Shown: positions 8,899 to 16,885, counted from the first letter of the stretch. The stretch: DNA of 32,023 nucleotides from an uncultured Anaerotruncus sp. (GCA_905210995.1 CAJLZE010000019.1:1-32023); one strand, 5' to 3'. The notes: a model not told the origin generated them from the sequence alone. A program made the numbers and translations.

Positions 8899-8925
8899 GG
8901 CGGTCGTCATTCGATATCGACCGCC
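8899..8925. other. hairpin in the leader of the ATPase mRNA
   Basis: A perfect 8-bp inverted repeat, GGCGGTCG (8899-8906) and CGACCGCC (8918-8925), with an 11-nt loop. It lies 16 bp inside the predicted -10 box at 8941-8946, so it would be within about 10-35 nt of the 5' end of the ATPase transcript. On the coding strand the T run lies before the hairpin, so it is not an intrinsic terminator. It could protect the mRNA 5' end or be a protein-binding site (inference). Confidence 0.55.
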
Positions 8926-8940
8926 AAAAATTGCACCCTC

Positions 8941-8969
8941 ATTATAGCACAAAAAAATGTGAGTGTCGA
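8941..8969 (-). promoter_or_regulatory. promoter of the V-ATPase operon
   Basis: On the minus strand a -35 box TCGACA (8964-8969, five of six consensus bases) is followed after 17 bp by a perfect TATAAT (8941-8946) preceded by TGC (extended -10). It points at the first ATPase gene and leaves a leader of about 110 nt. Confidence 0.82.
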
Positions 8970-8992
8970 CCGCTTTACCTTATTGTTGCAAA

Positions 8993-9592
8993 TCATTTTG
9001 AAATCATTAAGTTTTCGTTCAGACAATCGCCGATATTTTCACAGCGCTCTTTTATGCCGTCGGCGGTAAATTCAAGATGCAGCGCCTTGCCGTCGCGGGT
9101 AAAGCAGATAGCCCCGCCTCCGTTTCCGCCGCGCCCGCAGACAGGCATGAGACGCCCGTCCGACGTTCTGAAATTCTGCGCCGACACATTCCCGCCGACC
9201 ACCCGGCTGCCGCGCGTGGCGAGCACCCTTCCCGCGACGGAAATAAACGACGGCGAGCAAAATCCCGGCTCGAACATCGCGCAGATGCGGAATCGGCGGA
9301 ACCTGAAACGACGCGCAGGGTCGGGGTCGCTCTCATATGCCGCGAGAGCAGCTTCGTGCCCCTCGTTCTCCGCCCATGCGAGAAAGCGCTCTGCCATTTC
9401 GCGGTAAAGCGCGTTTATGCGTTCAAGTCCGGTCTTTTCCTCCGCGGAGAAGACCGGATACGAGATATCCGCCGTGATGAGCGGCACATCGGCGCCGAAC
9501 GTTCTGCGGACGCGCTCGACGGAATACTCCGGAGGGTCGCCGGGAAAGCGCCGGGAAAGCTCAAAACCTTCATATTTGTTCATATAGCCCAT
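8993..9592 (-). CDS. uncharacterised protein, weak DUF3298-like pattern
   Basis: A 199-residue protein without signal peptide or membrane segment. I do not recognise a firm family. An ITADISYPVFSAEEKTGLERINALYREMAERF segment, in its spacing of a YPxF strand followed by an amphipathic helix, and a later SPSFISVAGRVLATRGSRV strand region resemble the DUF3298/RsiV-type fold, but this is tentative. The C-terminal third contains FTRDGKALHLEFTADGIKERC. I chose the ATG at 9592 because GGAGG lies 7 nt upstream; an earlier in-frame ATG at 9625 lacks a site. It lies alone between the ATPase promoter and the divergent ABC transporter, with a terminator-like hairpin in its leader. Confidence 0.7.
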   Translation of the reverse strand: MGYMNKYEGFELSRRFPGDPPEYSVERVRRTFGADVPLITADISYPVFSAEEKTGLERINALYREMAERFLAWAENEGHEAALAAYESDPDPARRFRFRRFRICAMFEPGFCSPSFISVAGRVLATRGSRVVGGNVSAQNFRTSDGRLMPVCGRGGNGGGAICFTRDGKALHLEFTADGIKERCENIGDCLNENLMISK

Positions 9593-9618
9593 AAGCGCGC
9601 CTCCGCAATGCACAGCAC

Positions 9619-9663
9619 AGGGCAAAAAAGCCGGATCGGTGACGGCATGAATTTTTTTGCCCT
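9619..9663 (-). promoter_or_regulatory. terminator-like leader hairpin ahead of the 8993-9592 gene
   Basis: Nested inverted repeats: outer arms AGGGCAAAAAA (9619-9629) and TTTTTTGCCCT (9653-9663), with an inner GCCG/CGGC stem. Read on the minus strand the inner stem is followed directly by TTTTTT, as in an intrinsic terminator. It ends about 27 nt before the start codon of the gene at 8993-9592. No gene upstream on this strand needs a terminator, so it may be an attenuator, or the outer arms may be an operator (inference). Confidence 0.45.
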
Positions 9664-9735
9664 ACTCCATAAATACTATTCGCACAGACGCCGCCGTTAT
9701 GCCAAACATATTAAGGCAAGATTTCGCCTCCGTCA

Positions 9736-9763
9736 TTGACAACCGTGAAAAATATGATATAAT
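9736..9763 (+). promoter_or_regulatory. promoter of the ABC-2 transporter pair
   Basis: A perfect TTGACA (9736-9741), a 16-bp spacer and a perfect TATAAT (9758-9763). It points at the ATP-binding protein gene starting at 9799, giving a short leader of about 30 nt. Confidence 0.85.
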
Positions 9764-9798
9764 TTAGTTAACGACTTGAAAGGAAAGGTACAAACGGC

Positions 9799-10842
9799 AT
9801 GAATATTCAGTATGCACCGCCCGTCACGCCCCCCGTGCTTTCGATAAAGCATCTTTCGAAGCAGTTCGGGGCGCGGCGGATACTCACCGATATAAGCCTT
9901 GATATTCCGTCCGGCGAAATATTCGGCTTTCTCGGCCCGAACGGCTCCGGAAAGACAACGACCATAAAGCTGATGCTCGGGCTGCTAAACATCGACAGCG
10001 GCGAGATAAGCATTTGCGGTCATGATGTTAAAAATGATTTTGAAGCAGCGATGTCATGCGTCGGCGGTATAATCGAAAACCCGGAGATGTACAAATATCT
10101 CTCGGGCAAAGAAAACCTCGAGCTTTACCGCCGTATGTACGACAATGTGCCGCGTGAGCGCATCGACGAGCTGATAAAGCTCGTCCGTCTTGAAGCGCGC
10201 GCCGACGACAAGATAGCAAAATACTCCCTCGGCATGCGTCAGCGCCTCGGCGTGGCGCAGGCACTGCTCAACCGTCCGCGCCTGCTCGTGCTGGACGAGC
10301 CGACGAACGGGCTCGACCCCGCCGGCATAAAGGAGCTGCGCGATATCCTCAAGGAGCTGTCGCACAAGGAAAACGTCGCCGTGTTCGTTTCAAGCCATCA
10401 GTTGGCAGAGCTCGATCTCATGTGCGACCGCGTTGGCATTCTCGACCGCGGCGTGCTTCTGCGCACCATGTCGATCGAGGAGGTCAGACGCGCGGGCAGC
10501 GGCAACAGAGATGTGATCGAGATAGTGATACCCGAGGCGCAAAACGGCGCTGCTGCGGTCGCAGCGGGCACGCTCGGCGAGGACGTGACCGTTGAAACGG
10601 TCAACGGCAAACTGCACGTGACGCTCGGCAGCGGCAAAACGCCCGAGCTCGTGCGTGCGCTCGTTGCCGCGGGCTGCGACATTTCGTCGGTAACGCCGGT
10701 AACTCATTCGCTCGAGGACGTCTTCCTTGAAGCGACAAAAATATATACGCCCGCGGGAGGCGGCGGAAGTGCGGGATATGCCCCGCAGATGCCCGTCCCG
10801 ACACCCGACGCGGCAGAAGAGGAGGCGAAGGAAGCAAAATGA
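9799..10842 (+). CDS. ABC transporter ATP-binding protein (BcrA/CcmA type)
   Basis: The ATPase half of a two-gene ABC-2 transporter, 347 residues. Motifs are the Walker A GPNGSGKT at 46-53, the signature YSLGMRQRL at 142-150, Walker B LLVLDEPTNGLD at 162-173 and a switch histidine in SSHQLAE near 200. After the nucleotide domain (about 1-225) comes a small beta-rich domain (about 235-310), then an unusual Gly/Pro-rich, acidic tail (about 317-347). The order IENPEMYKYLSGKENLEL resembles the BcrA/bacitracin-export group, but the cargo cannot be told from sequence. An AAAGG site lies about 10 nt before the ATG. It overlaps the permease gene by 4 bp (ATGA), so the two are co-translated. Confidence 0.94.
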   Translation: MNIQYAPPVTPPVLSIKHLSKQFGARRILTDISLDIPSGEIFGFLGPNGSGKTTTIKLMLGLLNIDSGEISICGHDVKNDFEAAMSCVGGIIENPEMYKYLSGKENLELYRRMYDNVPRERIDELIKLVRLEARADDKIAKYSLGMRQRLGVAQALLNRPRLLVLDEPTNGLDPAGIKELRDILKELSHKENVAVFVSSHQLAELDLMCDRVGILDRGVLLRTMSIEEVRRAGSGNRDVIEIVIPEAQNGAAAVAAGTLGEDVTVETVNGKLHVTLGSGKTPELVRALVAAGCDISSVTPVTHSLEDVFLEATKIYTPAGGGGSAGYAPQMPVPTPDAAEEEAKEAK

Positions 10843-12662
10843 ACGGATTCGGACGTCTTATCGGCAACGAAAACAAAAAGGTCGTAAAGCAGACCGGCCT
10901 CTGCGTTATACTTATAATCATTGCGGTGCTGACCGCGCTTTCCCCCGTCCTCGGATTTGTGATAAAAATTTCGACCTCGCGCGACTACACCGAATATCTT
11001 TACAATACCGACAACCTCGACGAATTTATAAGAGAAGCCGAGGAAAACGGCGACAAACTCAGTGCCGCCTACTACGGCATTTACAGATCGACCGTTGAAT
11101 TTTTCACCGACAACGATATAAACTCCGAGTGGCAGATCGATGCGTTCCGCACCGACTACACGCAACGCCTCGGAACGCTCCGCGCGCTCGAGCTTATCGA
11201 CTCCGGCAGCTTTACCGCCGACCAGGTGTACAACTCGCCGCTCAACTCGTTCATTTATCGGCTGATGTACGAAACGAACTACACCATCGACGATACCTTT
11301 GATACCGTAGATACCGTAGATACCGATGATGTCGATAATACATACGAGAATGATCTCAACGATCCCGCCGTCGTCAAAAAGCTGCTTGCGGAGGCACGCG
11401 CAGCCCTTGACGAGCTTCAAAAGAACATACTCTCATTCTCCCTCGCCGATTATTACGATCAGGGTCTTGCCAAAGCTCAGAGCAACAGGGACATATACGC
11501 CGACGAGCTTGAAAAATACCGCGACGGCACAATAAAGGCGCATGAAAGCAACAACGCACAGCTTGACGGCGACTATCAGAAATATTACACCGAGGTGGCA
11601 GAGCTGAACCTTGAAGCCGCCGAGCTCAAGCTCTGGTGCTGGAAGCAGCTCAGAGAAAACCTGTGGGCATACGGCAGCTGGCAATACCTCACCGTCGCAT
11701 CAAGATCCGGTCCGCTCGAATCGCTGCCGTCTCAATCGACCTCATGCGTCGCAATGGCGGAAAACGTATTCATCGACTCCGGTGTCGTCGATCGCTACGG
11801 CTCATACAATGACTACCTCAAATCGGTCACCAAAAATGCTTCACTCGTATCGGCGGCACGCGACGAGGTGCGTTACAGCCTCGAAAACGGCATACCGATA
11901 AAGGGAATGTACCCCGATTCGACAAAGGATGAATTCATATCCGTGTTCACGACCTCATCCGGAATGCTCATTATCTTCACCATCATCCTTGCGGGCATGA
12001 CGCTTTCGAACGAATACACCTCCGGCACCGTGCGTCTCCTGCTCATTCGCCCGCGCAGCCGTGCAAAGATCCTCGCCTCAAAGCTGCTCTCCGTGTTCAT
12101 CTGGTGGATCGGCGCAACGGTAGTCGCCGCGTTGATGCTTGCCCTTGAATGTATGCTCTTCTTCGGCATCGGCGATATATTTATGCCCGACATCTGCGTC
12201 ATAGGCGGGAAGGTGCTCTCCGTACCCTCCTTCGTTATGCTCGCATGGCGGATACTGCTCACAATACTCTCGGCTGCTCCCATCGTGATGTTCGCGCTCC
12301 TTATTTCGACGCTCATAAAGAAGGCGGCACTCCCCATAGCGCTTTCCATGATGGCGCGCTTCGGCACATCAATGGCTACTACCATTGCCGTCCTTGTCAA
12401 CTCCAAGCTGCCGCGCGCACATCTCGAATACACCCCTCTCCCCTATCTTGACCTTACGAAGTTCATCGGCAGCCCGGTCGAGCTGTTCGTGCAATCGAGC
12501 GACTTCGATATCGGCGACATCTTCGGCACGATGAGCGGTTATTCGATGATGGCGAGCGGACCTTACAGCCTTGCCGTCGGAGTTATATGGATGGTTGCCC
12601 TCGCGGCGATAATGACCGTTCTCTCCTTTGTCTCATTCGGCAAGCAGCAGATCAAGAGCTGA
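10839..12662 (+). CDS. ABC-2 type transporter permease
   Basis: Membrane partner of the preceding ATPase, 607 residues. One hydrophobic helix near the start (about 22-45) is followed by a large soluble loop of roughly 320 residues, rich in Asp, Tyr and Asn and presumably outside the cell. Five or so further hydrophobic segments lie between about 375 and 600. A LSNEYTSGTVRLLLIRPRSR block just after the second helix (about 388-407) is typical of ABC-2 permeases and contacts the ATPase. The loop contains a short acidic tandem repeat of Asp-Thr-Val (about 152-165). Such large loops occur in peptide or antibiotic export systems, but the substrate is unknown. Confidence 0.9.
   Translation: MNGFGRLIGNENKKVVKQTGLCVILIIIAVLTALSPVLGFVIKISTSRDYTEYLYNTDNLDEFIREAEENGDKLSAAYYGIYRSTVEFFTDNDINSEWQIDAFRTDYTQRLGTLRALELIDSGSFTADQVYNSPLNSFIYRLMYETNYTIDDTFDTVDTVDTDDVDNTYENDLNDPAVVKKLLAEARAALDELQKNILSFSLADYYDQGLAKAQSNRDIYADELEKYRDGTIKAHESNNAQLDGDYQKYYTEVAELNLEAAELKLWCWKQLRENLWAYGSWQYLTVASRSGPLESLPSQSTSCVAMAENVFIDSGVVDRYGSYNDYLKSVTKNASLVSAARDEVRYSLENGIPIKGMYPDSTKDEFISVFTTSSGMLIIFTIILAGMTLSNEYTSGTVRLLLIRPRSRAKILASKLLSVFIWWIGATVVAALMLALECMLFFGIGDIFMPDICVIGGKVLSVPSFVMLAWRILLTILSAAPIVMFALLISTLIKKAALPIALSMMARFGTSMATTIAVLVNSKLPRAHLEYTPLPYLDLTKFIGSPVELFVQSSDFDIGDIFGTMSGYSMMASGPYSLAVGVIWMVALAAIMTVLSFVSFGKQQIKS
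11292..11340 (+). repeat. short tandem repeat inside the permease gene
   Basis: The 9-nt unit GATACCGTA or close variants (GATACCTTT, GATACCGAT) follow one another four times in frame, giving an Asp-Thr-x-Asp-Thr-Val acidic stretch in the large extracellular loop. Such tracts can change length by slippage in steps of three codons. Confidence 0.7.
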
Positions 12663-12734
12663 TCTTTGGCTGTCGCTTTAACCCACAATACCGTGCGCAG
12701 CACATCACAATACATAACAGAAAGGTATCAAAAA

Positions 12735-13589
12735 ATGACATCATTCGACATTAAAAAGGACGCCGCCGAGCGGATAATCATAGTCGCTCACCGCGGCTCG
12801 TGCGGAGGAAACATCCCCTGCAACACCATGGCGGCATACGAGATCGCCGTAAAACACGGCGCCGATATGATAGAGGTCGACGTGAGCAAGAGCGCCGACG
12901 GAACGCTCTGGATACTGCACCCGAAGATGGAGTACGTCCACCTCAACTACATCGGCACCGAATTCGCACAGCGCCTGCCCGATATGCACGACGACGAGAT
13001 ACGCCGCCTGCGCTATGTCAGCGCCGATCGCGCCTACACCGAGTGGCCGCTCTGCACTCTCGACGAGGTATTTGACCGCTTCAAGGGTCGCTGCTACATC
13101 AATATCGACAAGTTCTGGGAGAACCCGCGCGAGATATCCGACGCCATCCGCGCCCACGGCATGGAAGAGCAGATAATCGCCAAGACATCGCCGAAGCCCG
13201 AGCTTTTCGACATCATCGAGGAATACGGTCACGGCATCCAGTATCTGCCTATACTCAAGAAGGACGAGGGCGTGCACGAGGAGCTTATGCACCGCAATAT
13301 CAGATATGTCGGCGCCGAGGTCGTTTATGCGGATGAGAACGCATACGTCGCAAGCCGCGAATTTATCGACAAGCTGCACGGAGACGGCAAGCTCGTATGG
13401 GCAAACGCCATTCTCTACAACTACAAGGTGCCGCTTGCCGCGGGACACTCCGACGACGTTTCTCTTGTCAAGGATCCCGCTCTCGGCTGGGGTTGGCTCG
13501 CCGACCGCGGCTATGACATCATCCAGACAGACTGGGTGCTCGCAATGGCAAAATATCTCGAAGAAAGCGGCAAGAGATACCGCAAATAA
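12735..13589 (+). CDS. glycerophosphodiester phosphodiesterase family protein
   Basis: A 284-residue protein of the GDPD/UgpQ TIM-barrel family, which hydrolyses glycerophosphodiesters to glycerol 3-phosphate and an alcohol. Visible are the catalytic HRG (H19-R20), the metal-binding EVD (E47 and D49) and the second histidine, H62 in ILHPK. The usual PENT after the HRG is here IPCNT, and the third metal ligand, normally Glu in an Glu-x-Lys strand, appears as Asp125 in YINIDK. The C-terminus keeps GYDIIQTDW, the usual end of the barrel. No signal peptide is present, so it should act in the cytosol. The ATG at 12735 has AAAGG upstream; the longer frame to 12666 has none. The variant residues leave the exact substrate open. 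Confidence 0.86.
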   Translation: MTSFDIKKDAAERIIIVAHRGSCGGNIPCNTMAAYEIAVKHGADMIEVDVSKSADGTLWILHPKMEYVHLNYIGTEFAQRLPDMHDDEIRRLRYVSADRAYTEWPLCTLDEVFDRFKGRCYINIDKFWENPREISDAIRAHGMEEQIIAKTSPKPELFDIIEEYGHGIQYLPILKKDEGVHEELMHRNIRYVGAEVVYADENAYVASREFIDKLHGDGKLVWANAILYNYKVPLAAGHSDDVSLVKDPALGWGWLADRGYDIIQTDWVLAMAKYLEESGKRYRK

Positions 13590-13612
13590 GACAGCATAGC
13601 AAACATATAAAA

Positions 13613-13657
13613 CCCCGCGTGGCATTCCCGACAGTCGTCGGGAGCACACGCGGGGTA
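13613..13657. terminator. two-way terminator between GDPD and sulfatase
   Basis: Outer stem ACCCCGCGTG (13613-13622) pairs with CACGCGGGGT (13648-13657), and inside it CCCGAC pairs with GTCGGG around an AGTC loop. On the minus strand it is followed by TTTAT, on the plus strand by TATATTCATTT. It serves the two convergent genes, better for the sulfatase side. Confidence 0.85.
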
Positions 13658-13660
13658 TAT

Positions 13661-14995
13661 TCATTTACGCTTTTTTGCGGGCTTTATCACTTCGTTGCCG
13701 TACATATCGTATACGGGCTCGAACGGCGATACGGCGTCGGTCCGGTTGGCGGTCTGCCCCGGACAGAGCGGCACCTGCCCGTACAGCAGCGGATCGTTCG
13801 TCCTCTGCATCCACCCGTCAAGCATATCCGACAGGGCGCAAAGCTCCTCCGCGTATTCGGGACGGTGCGCAAGGTTCTGCCGCTCCTCGGGGTCTGCAAC
13901 AAGATCGTAAAGATACACCGGCTCGCGCGGTATATACGGCAGCTTTGAGGTAAGAAAAATATCCTTTGCCGCATGATCGCCGATATTGACGAGCGGGCGT
14001 CGCAGCTCGCCGAAATGACGTATCAGCTTCATTCGGTCGGTGCGCACGGCACGCATCGGATCGTATGCGGCGTGGTATGTCACCTCAGAGAATATGCAGT
14101 CGTGAACACGGTCGGTCTCGCCGCGCATGAGCGGGAGGAGCGAGACGCCCTCGAGCCAATCGGGAGCCTCGAGCCCCAGCATTTCGCACAGCGTGGGGAA
14201 TACGTCTATATGCGACACCATCGCATCGGTCGCGCCGCGCCCTATCGCAGGGTGACGTATGAACATGGCGACGCCGGTACCGGCATCGCGCAGCGTACAT
14301 TTCATGTCGGGGAAGGATATCCCATGGTCGGTCGTAAATAGCACAACGGTGTTGCCGCGCAGCCCCTGCGCGTCTATCTCGTCAAGCACGGCGCCGATGC
14401 ACCTGTCCGCCTCGCGCAGACTCGTGAGATAACCCGCAAAGTCGTGACGCGTCTCCTTGGTGTTAACTATCGGCGACGGCGTAGCTATGAAATCCTCCTC
14501 GATGTCGGTCGCCTCGGGATAGGCAAGGTGCGTGGCGGACAGCCCGAAGGAAAGAAAGAACGGCTTCTCTCCGCGTCGGTCGCTGCGCAGAAAATCAAGC
14601 GCGTGCTCAAGCGCGCGGGCATCGCGCACACGCGTGTCACGCTCGAACGAGGAATACCTCTCGTCATAGCCGAGCATCCCGGGATCCTTCGCCTCATGCT
14701 GAACGCCCGCAAGAACGGTGTAATATCCGTTCCGGTGCAAAAAATTCGAAAGATGACGGCTGAAGTCGTTCGTCACAAAGCCGCGGTGAGAAAGCCCGTA
14801 CATCCCCGAGCAATGCGGGTACATTCCGGTGAGCAGCGCCGTGCGGCTCGGCGAGCATATCGGCGCCGCACTGTGCGCCTGGTGGAACATAAAGCTCTCC
14901 CGCGCCAGACGCATCAGGTTCGGGTTGTCGGCTGCAATGCCGTAGGGCTGGATATAACGCCCGCTGTCATGAGTGTGGATGTAAACAAAATTCAT
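13661..14995 (-). CDS. sulfatase, N-sulfoglucosamine sulfohydrolase-like
   Basis: A 444-residue enzyme of the type I sulfatase family. The active-site motif CSPSRTALLTG starts at C47. In this family the cysteine is converted to formylglycine, which in anaerobes needs a radical-SAM maturase not seen in the window. Metal-site pieces are THDSG near the start and TTDHG near residue 270. The stretch after the active site, SGMYGLSHRGF and the later GVQHE, resembles SGSH-type (heparan N-sulfatase) enzymes more than arylsulfatases. There is no signal peptide, so it would act inside the cell on imported material. I chose the ATG at 14995: an upstream GTG at 15016 begins within the AAAAGGAAAAG ribosome site itself. 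The solute-binding lipoprotein gene lies 80 bp upstream on the same strand. Confidence 0.9.
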   Translation of the reverse strand: MNFVYIHTHDSGRYIQPYGIAADNPNLMRLARESFMFHQAHSAAPICSPSRTALLTGMYPHCSGMYGLSHRGFVTNDFSRHLSNFLHRNGYYTVLAGVQHEAKDPGMLGYDERYSSFERDTRVRDARALEHALDFLRSDRRGEKPFFLSFGLSATHLAYPEATDIEEDFIATPSPIVNTKETRHDFAGYLTSLREADRCIGAVLDEIDAQGLRGNTVVLFTTDHGISFPDMKCTLRDAGTGVAMFIRHPAIGRGATDAMVSHIDVFPTLCEMLGLEAPDWLEGVSLLPLMRGETDRVHDCIFSEVTYHAAYDPMRAVRTDRMKLIRHFGELRRPLVNIGDHAAKDIFLTSKLPYIPREPVYLYDLVADPEERQNLAHRPEYAEELCALSDMLDGWMQRTNDPLLYGQVPLCPGQTANRTDAVSPFEPVYDMYGNEVIKPAKKRK

Positions 14996-15075
14996 TCCGG
15001 CTCTTTTCCTTTTCACTGAAATATGTGCGACGGAGCGTCGGGGACGGCACTCCGCCGCACGGCTGCATTATCGGA

Positions 15076-16545
15076 TCATTGACCGAATGCCGCTATCATA
15101 TCGTCAAGCTTTGCCTGAAGAGCTGCAAGACTTGCGCTGTATGTGCGCGCAAAGTTTGGGTTGTTCTTGCATATCGCGGTGCGGAACATCGAATATGTAA
15201 GATTGGCGAGCGCATCGCTGTATGTCCTGCCGAGATCAAAGCTGACGCCGGCACGGGCGATATCAAATGTCTTGGCGGCAACGGCATCGGTCGTGTATCT
15301 CGTTTTCATCGTAACGTCAAACAGGGCGGGAGTTATGATGCGGTAGCCCTCGGAGGAGAGGCACTCAAGCGTCATTGCGGCTGCCTCCGCGTGCGGGGCG
15401 GCAGCGGAGATCGCATAGAATGTGCACGGGAAGCCGAGGCAGGTGGAATAACCGTCCTGATCGGCGGTATATTTCGGTATGGGAGCGATACCGTAGGCAA
15501 AAGACGCGTCGCCGAGGTCGCGGCTGGCGTATCTCGCACGGCTCATAAGGAACATTGCCCTGCCGCTCTGGAACAGCGTGTTGCACTTGCTGCCGATATC
15601 GCATATCGGGTCGGCAAAATATGCGGCGATAAGAGTGACGATATTCTGCGTGCGCTCGCTGTTGAAGCTGTCCGATATGACCGGCTTGCCGTCCGCATCG
15701 CGGTCGAGCGTGCGCAGCCCCGCGCCGTAAAAGAACGGATCGGTGTGCATAGTGTTCGCAACAAAGCCGTATGTCGGATCGTCACCCGTCTGCATGCCGT
15801 CAACGGCGTGAGACATTTCGATCATTTTCGCGTATGTCCACGTGTTGTTGTCAACGCAGTCATAGGGGCTGCCCGCCGAGTTGGCGCTCATCATATCCTT
15901 GTTGAAATACATGACGTACATCATGTAAAGCAGGTTCGTGGAGAGATCTCCCGTTGCAAAAAAGAGCTTGTTGTTTATGGTCGATTCGGATATCAGCTTT
16001 TCGGGCCACCACGGAGCCGTGAAATCTATCGAACTGTGATCAAGCAGGTTGGCACAGAAGCCGCTCGTCGCCGCCGTCGCCATTGCAAGCGTGTAGCCCG
16101 CATAAATGTCAAACAGGCGGTCACCCGAGAAGTCGGCGCGTATCTTGGCGATATAGTCGGCACGCTTTGAGGCATTGCCGGGGGTACCTATAAAGTCAAG
16201 CTTTACGCCGAGGCGCTCCTCGACCTTTGCATTACGGCGGTTTATCGCTTCTTCGACCTTGCCGCCGTTTGTGTCCTCAACAAAAAATTCGGGGTTTTCA
16301 ACATCAGACCAATAAAGGATCGTGACAGTCTCGCCGAGGTTGGTCTTTTCGGGGAGCGAGTCCTTGAGATAGCCTTGGGAATCGTACTTTCCCGCATCGG
16401 GGTCAACGGTCGTAACGGCTTCCGTGCCGGTGTCTTCGGTGTCATCCTGCCGGGCGCACGATGCCGCCATACACATGACCGAGGCAATAATGAGCAGAAC
16501 GGCTGTAGCGGAGAGAAATGTCTTCGCAGCAGAGCTTTTTTTCAT
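15076..16545 (-). CDS. extracellular solute-binding lipoprotein (ABC importer type)
   Basis: A 489-residue secreted lipoprotein. It starts MKKSSAAKTF with a hydrophobic core and a lipobox MAASC, so C30 should be lipidated and the protein anchored outside the membrane. A low-complexity Asp/Thr linker follows. The mature part (TVTILYWSDVENPEFF, then a VEERLGVKLDFIGTP region near 110, later GIAPIPKYTADQDGYST) is typical of family 1-like sugar-binding proteins of ABC importers. No permease or ATPase gene is adjacent, which is unusual. The ATG at 16545 has AAAGGG 9 nt upstream; the longer open frame is unsupported. It shares strand with the sulfatase, so the pair may take up and desulfate a sugar (inference). 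Confidence 0.9.
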   Translation of the reverse strand: MKKSSAAKTFLSATAVLLIIASVMCMAASCARQDDTEDTGTEAVTTVDPDAGKYDSQGYLKDSLPEKTNLGETVTILYWSDVENPEFFVEDTNGGKVEEAINRRNAKVEERLGVKLDFIGTPGNASKRADYIAKIRADFSGDRLFDIYAGYTLAMATAATSGFCANLLDHSSIDFTAPWWPEKLISESTINNKLFFATGDLSTNLLYMMYVMYFNKDMMSANSAGSPYDCVDNNTWTYAKMIEMSHAVDGMQTGDDPTYGFVANTMHTDPFFYGAGLRTLDRDADGKPVISDSFNSERTQNIVTLIAAYFADPICDIGSKCNTLFQSGRAMFLMSRARYASRDLGDASFAYGIAPIPKYTADQDGYSTCLGFPCTFYAISAAAPHAEAAAMTLECLSSEGYRIITPALFDVTMKTRYTTDAVAAKTFDIARAGVSFDLGRTYSDALANLTYSMFRTAICKNNPNFARTYSASLAALQAKLDDMIAAFGQ

Positions 16546-16614
16546 AGTATGGATCCCTTTCAGTAATATATTTGAAACCGCTGCGGCGCATGCCGGCACG
16601 CAGCCCATGCGATT

Positions 16615-16643
16615 ATTTTACCATCCGCGCGGCGCCGTGTAAA
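16615..16643 (-). promoter_or_regulatory. promoter of the solute-binding protein gene
   Basis: Minus-strand TTTACA (16638-16643), 17-bp spacer, TAAAAT (16615-16620), each five of six consensus bases. The leader would be about 60-65 nt. Just upstream is the AT-rich box at 16652-16678. This lies in the 400-bp gene-free stretch 16546-16945, which holds two divergent promoters and two AT-rich boxes and no convincing gene. Confidence 0.75.
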
Positions 16644-16651
16644 TAAAGATG

Positions 16652-16678
16652 CTATTATTTATATAAAAATCTTATTAT
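16652..16678. promoter_or_regulatory. AT-rich box 1, possible operator
   Basis: An AT-only tract containing the palindrome TTTATATAAA (16658-16667) directly upstream of the -35 box of the solute-binding gene. It closely resembles the tract at 16865-16890 near the divergent gene, sharing TATTATTT and ATATAAAAAT. It could be an operator or an UP element. Confidence 0.4.
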
Positions 16679-16783
16679 GTTTCGCAGCGAAAAAAGGCGC
16701 CGTTCCGTCCTCGTTGACCTCGCAGCAAACCGAAAAATCGCCCGAAAAGCCGAAAAAAACGTCATTTTGCGACGCATCGGGGC

Positions 16784-16812
16784 TTGACCGGCACTGTCCG
16801 TCCTGATATAAT
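16784..16812 (+). promoter_or_regulatory. promoter of the SGNH hydrolase gene
   Basis: TTGACC (16784-16789), exactly 17 bp, then a perfect TATAAT (16807-16812). It leaves a leader of about 125 nt that contains the AT palindrome at 16868-16885. Confidence 0.82.
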
Positions 16813-16867
16813 AATAAAAGCAAAGCCCGCGTGCAAGCCATCGGCGGCGCACAGCGGACGAAAATAT

Positions 16868-16885
16868 TATTTTTATATAAAAATA
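16868..16885. promoter_or_regulatory. 18-bp AT palindrome, possible operator
   Basis: TATTTTTATATAAAAATA is a perfect 18-bp palindrome in the leader of the SGNH hydrolase gene, 56 bp after the -10 box. Together with the similar tract at 16652-16678 it brackets the divergent promoters. A dimeric regulator site is possible; AT-richness alone could also produce it. Confidence 0.45.

Noticed and set aside
16655..16852. Two overlapping short open frames (65 and 60 codons) on the minus strand in the 16546-16945 gap
   Set aside because: No ribosome site, low-complexity composition, and they run across the divergent SGNH promoter.
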